Origin: a virus
Strand: one strand, 5' to 3'
Virus record (IMG/VR): IMGVR_UViG_3300044940_000199
Location: 1 to 29,630 of that record
Length of the DNA stretch: 29,630 nt
A program made the position numbers and the translations under genes. Below the pieces are notes generated by a model that saw nothing but the letters and a program-made list of their open reading frames with translations, did not search any database and was not told where the DNA came from. Below are positions 29,228 through 29,630 of the stretch, piece after piece. Each line of letters opens with the position of its first letter. Position 1 is the first letter of the stretch.

Positions 29228-29531
29228 GCCGCCCCTAGGCCGCCCCTAGGCCCGCCCCTAGGCCCGCCCCTAGGCCCGCCCCTAGGCCCGCCCCTAGGCC
29301 GCCCCTAGGCCCGCCCCTAGGCCCGCCCCTAGGCCGCCCCTAGGCCCGCCCCTAGGCCGCCCCTAGGCCCGCCCCTAGGCCCGCCCCTAGGCCCGCCCCT
29401 AGGCCCGCCCCTAGGCCCGCCCCTAGGCCGCCCCTAGGCCCGCCCCTAGGCCCGCCCCTAGGCCCGCCCCTAGGCCCGCCCCTAGGCCGCCCCTAGGCCG
29501 CCCCCTAGGCCGCCCCTAGGCCGCCCCTAGG
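29217..29531. repeat. Tandem array with 27 CCTAGG palindromes
   Basis: The units are CCGCCCCTAGG (11 bp) and CCCGCCCCTAGG (12 bp) in irregular order, one with an extra C. I count 27 CCTAGG sites. Because each unit contains a palindrome, the array is close to symmetric. It runs directly into the inverted element copy 2. Confidence 0.95.
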
Positions 29532-29630
29532 TAGGATCCAGATCCATTTTCTTCCCTATTTTTACCTACGCGCGGGAAAAGAGATAAGAACGGAAACGTA
29601 ATAAGTATATTTCCTAGAAAAGGAGCGAAA
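29532..29630. repeat. Inverted element, copy 2 (cut by window end)
   Basis: All 99 bases are the exact inverse complement of 10749-10847. It begins TAGGATCCAGATCC and would be expected to continue past the window to a second 17-bp end. Like copy 1 it borders a tandem array and has CCTAGG at its junction. Confidence 0.95.

Larger units (their letters stand above)
29185..29630. other. Non-coding repeat region at right edge
   Basis: No gene is supported. It contains a hairpin (29199-29227), the CCTAGG array and the start of the second inverted element. The window ends inside that element. Confidence 0.8.

Noticed and set aside
29217-29531. CRISPR array
   Set aside because: Units are 11-12 bp with no spacers and no cas genes.

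Overview
The window is part of the genome of a tailed, siphovirus-like phage, most likely of an alphaproteobacterium. The evidence is GC-rich coding, a tail-tip gene order (DUF2163 hub, NlpC/P60 peptidase, large tail-tip protein) shared with Rhodobacter-type gene transfer agents, and a DUF2793 tail protein. No integrase, repressor, tRNA or rRNA was seen. Head, packaging and most tail genes must lie outside the window.

Layout: (1) 1-8050, plus strand: end of the tail module (hub, peptidase, tail-tip protein with a large inserted domain, fibre-like proteins), then a lysis cassette (one-helix membrane protein, GH108 endolysin with C-terminal membrane anchor, overlapping i-spanin and o-spanin). 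(2) 8028-23960, minus strand: one long replication and nucleotide-metabolism block with most genes overlapping by 1-4 bases, read from right to left: a possible ssDNA-binding protein, an unknown protein, a YfbR-like HD nucleotidase, an FAD oxidoreductase, a divergent ThyX, a HAD phosphatase, a NodU-type carbamoyltransferase, a DUF6378-like protein, a DEDDh exonuclease, DnaE polymerase, TOPRIM/SF3 primase-helicase, small proteins, then after a repeat-rich gap an SNF2-type helicase and three small genes. (3) 23961-24682: a divergent non-coding control region. (4) 24683-29184, plus strand: probable early genes (small unknown proteins, DUF932, an Ala/Lys/Arg-rich protein, a pentapeptide-repeat protein). 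(5) 29185-29630: a 27-copy CCTAGG array running into a second, inverted copy of a repeat also found at 10749-10847.

The two strongest candidates for something new are these. First, the 18208-22510 gene set (HD nucleotidase, FAD enzyme, atypical ThyX, HAD phosphatase, carbamoyltransferase) looks like a pathway for a hypermodified, possibly carbamoylated, pyrimidine in the phage DNA. Second, a repeated leader element lies between successive early genes (24617, 25073, 25515, 25811, 27787). Its main hairpin is preserved by paired changes, and in four copies two further helices are mutually exclusive, so it resembles a family of RNA switches or mobile regulatory cassettes. The paired 99-bp inverted repeats beside two different tandem arrays are a third unusual structure and may mark an origin, a terminus or a mobile element.
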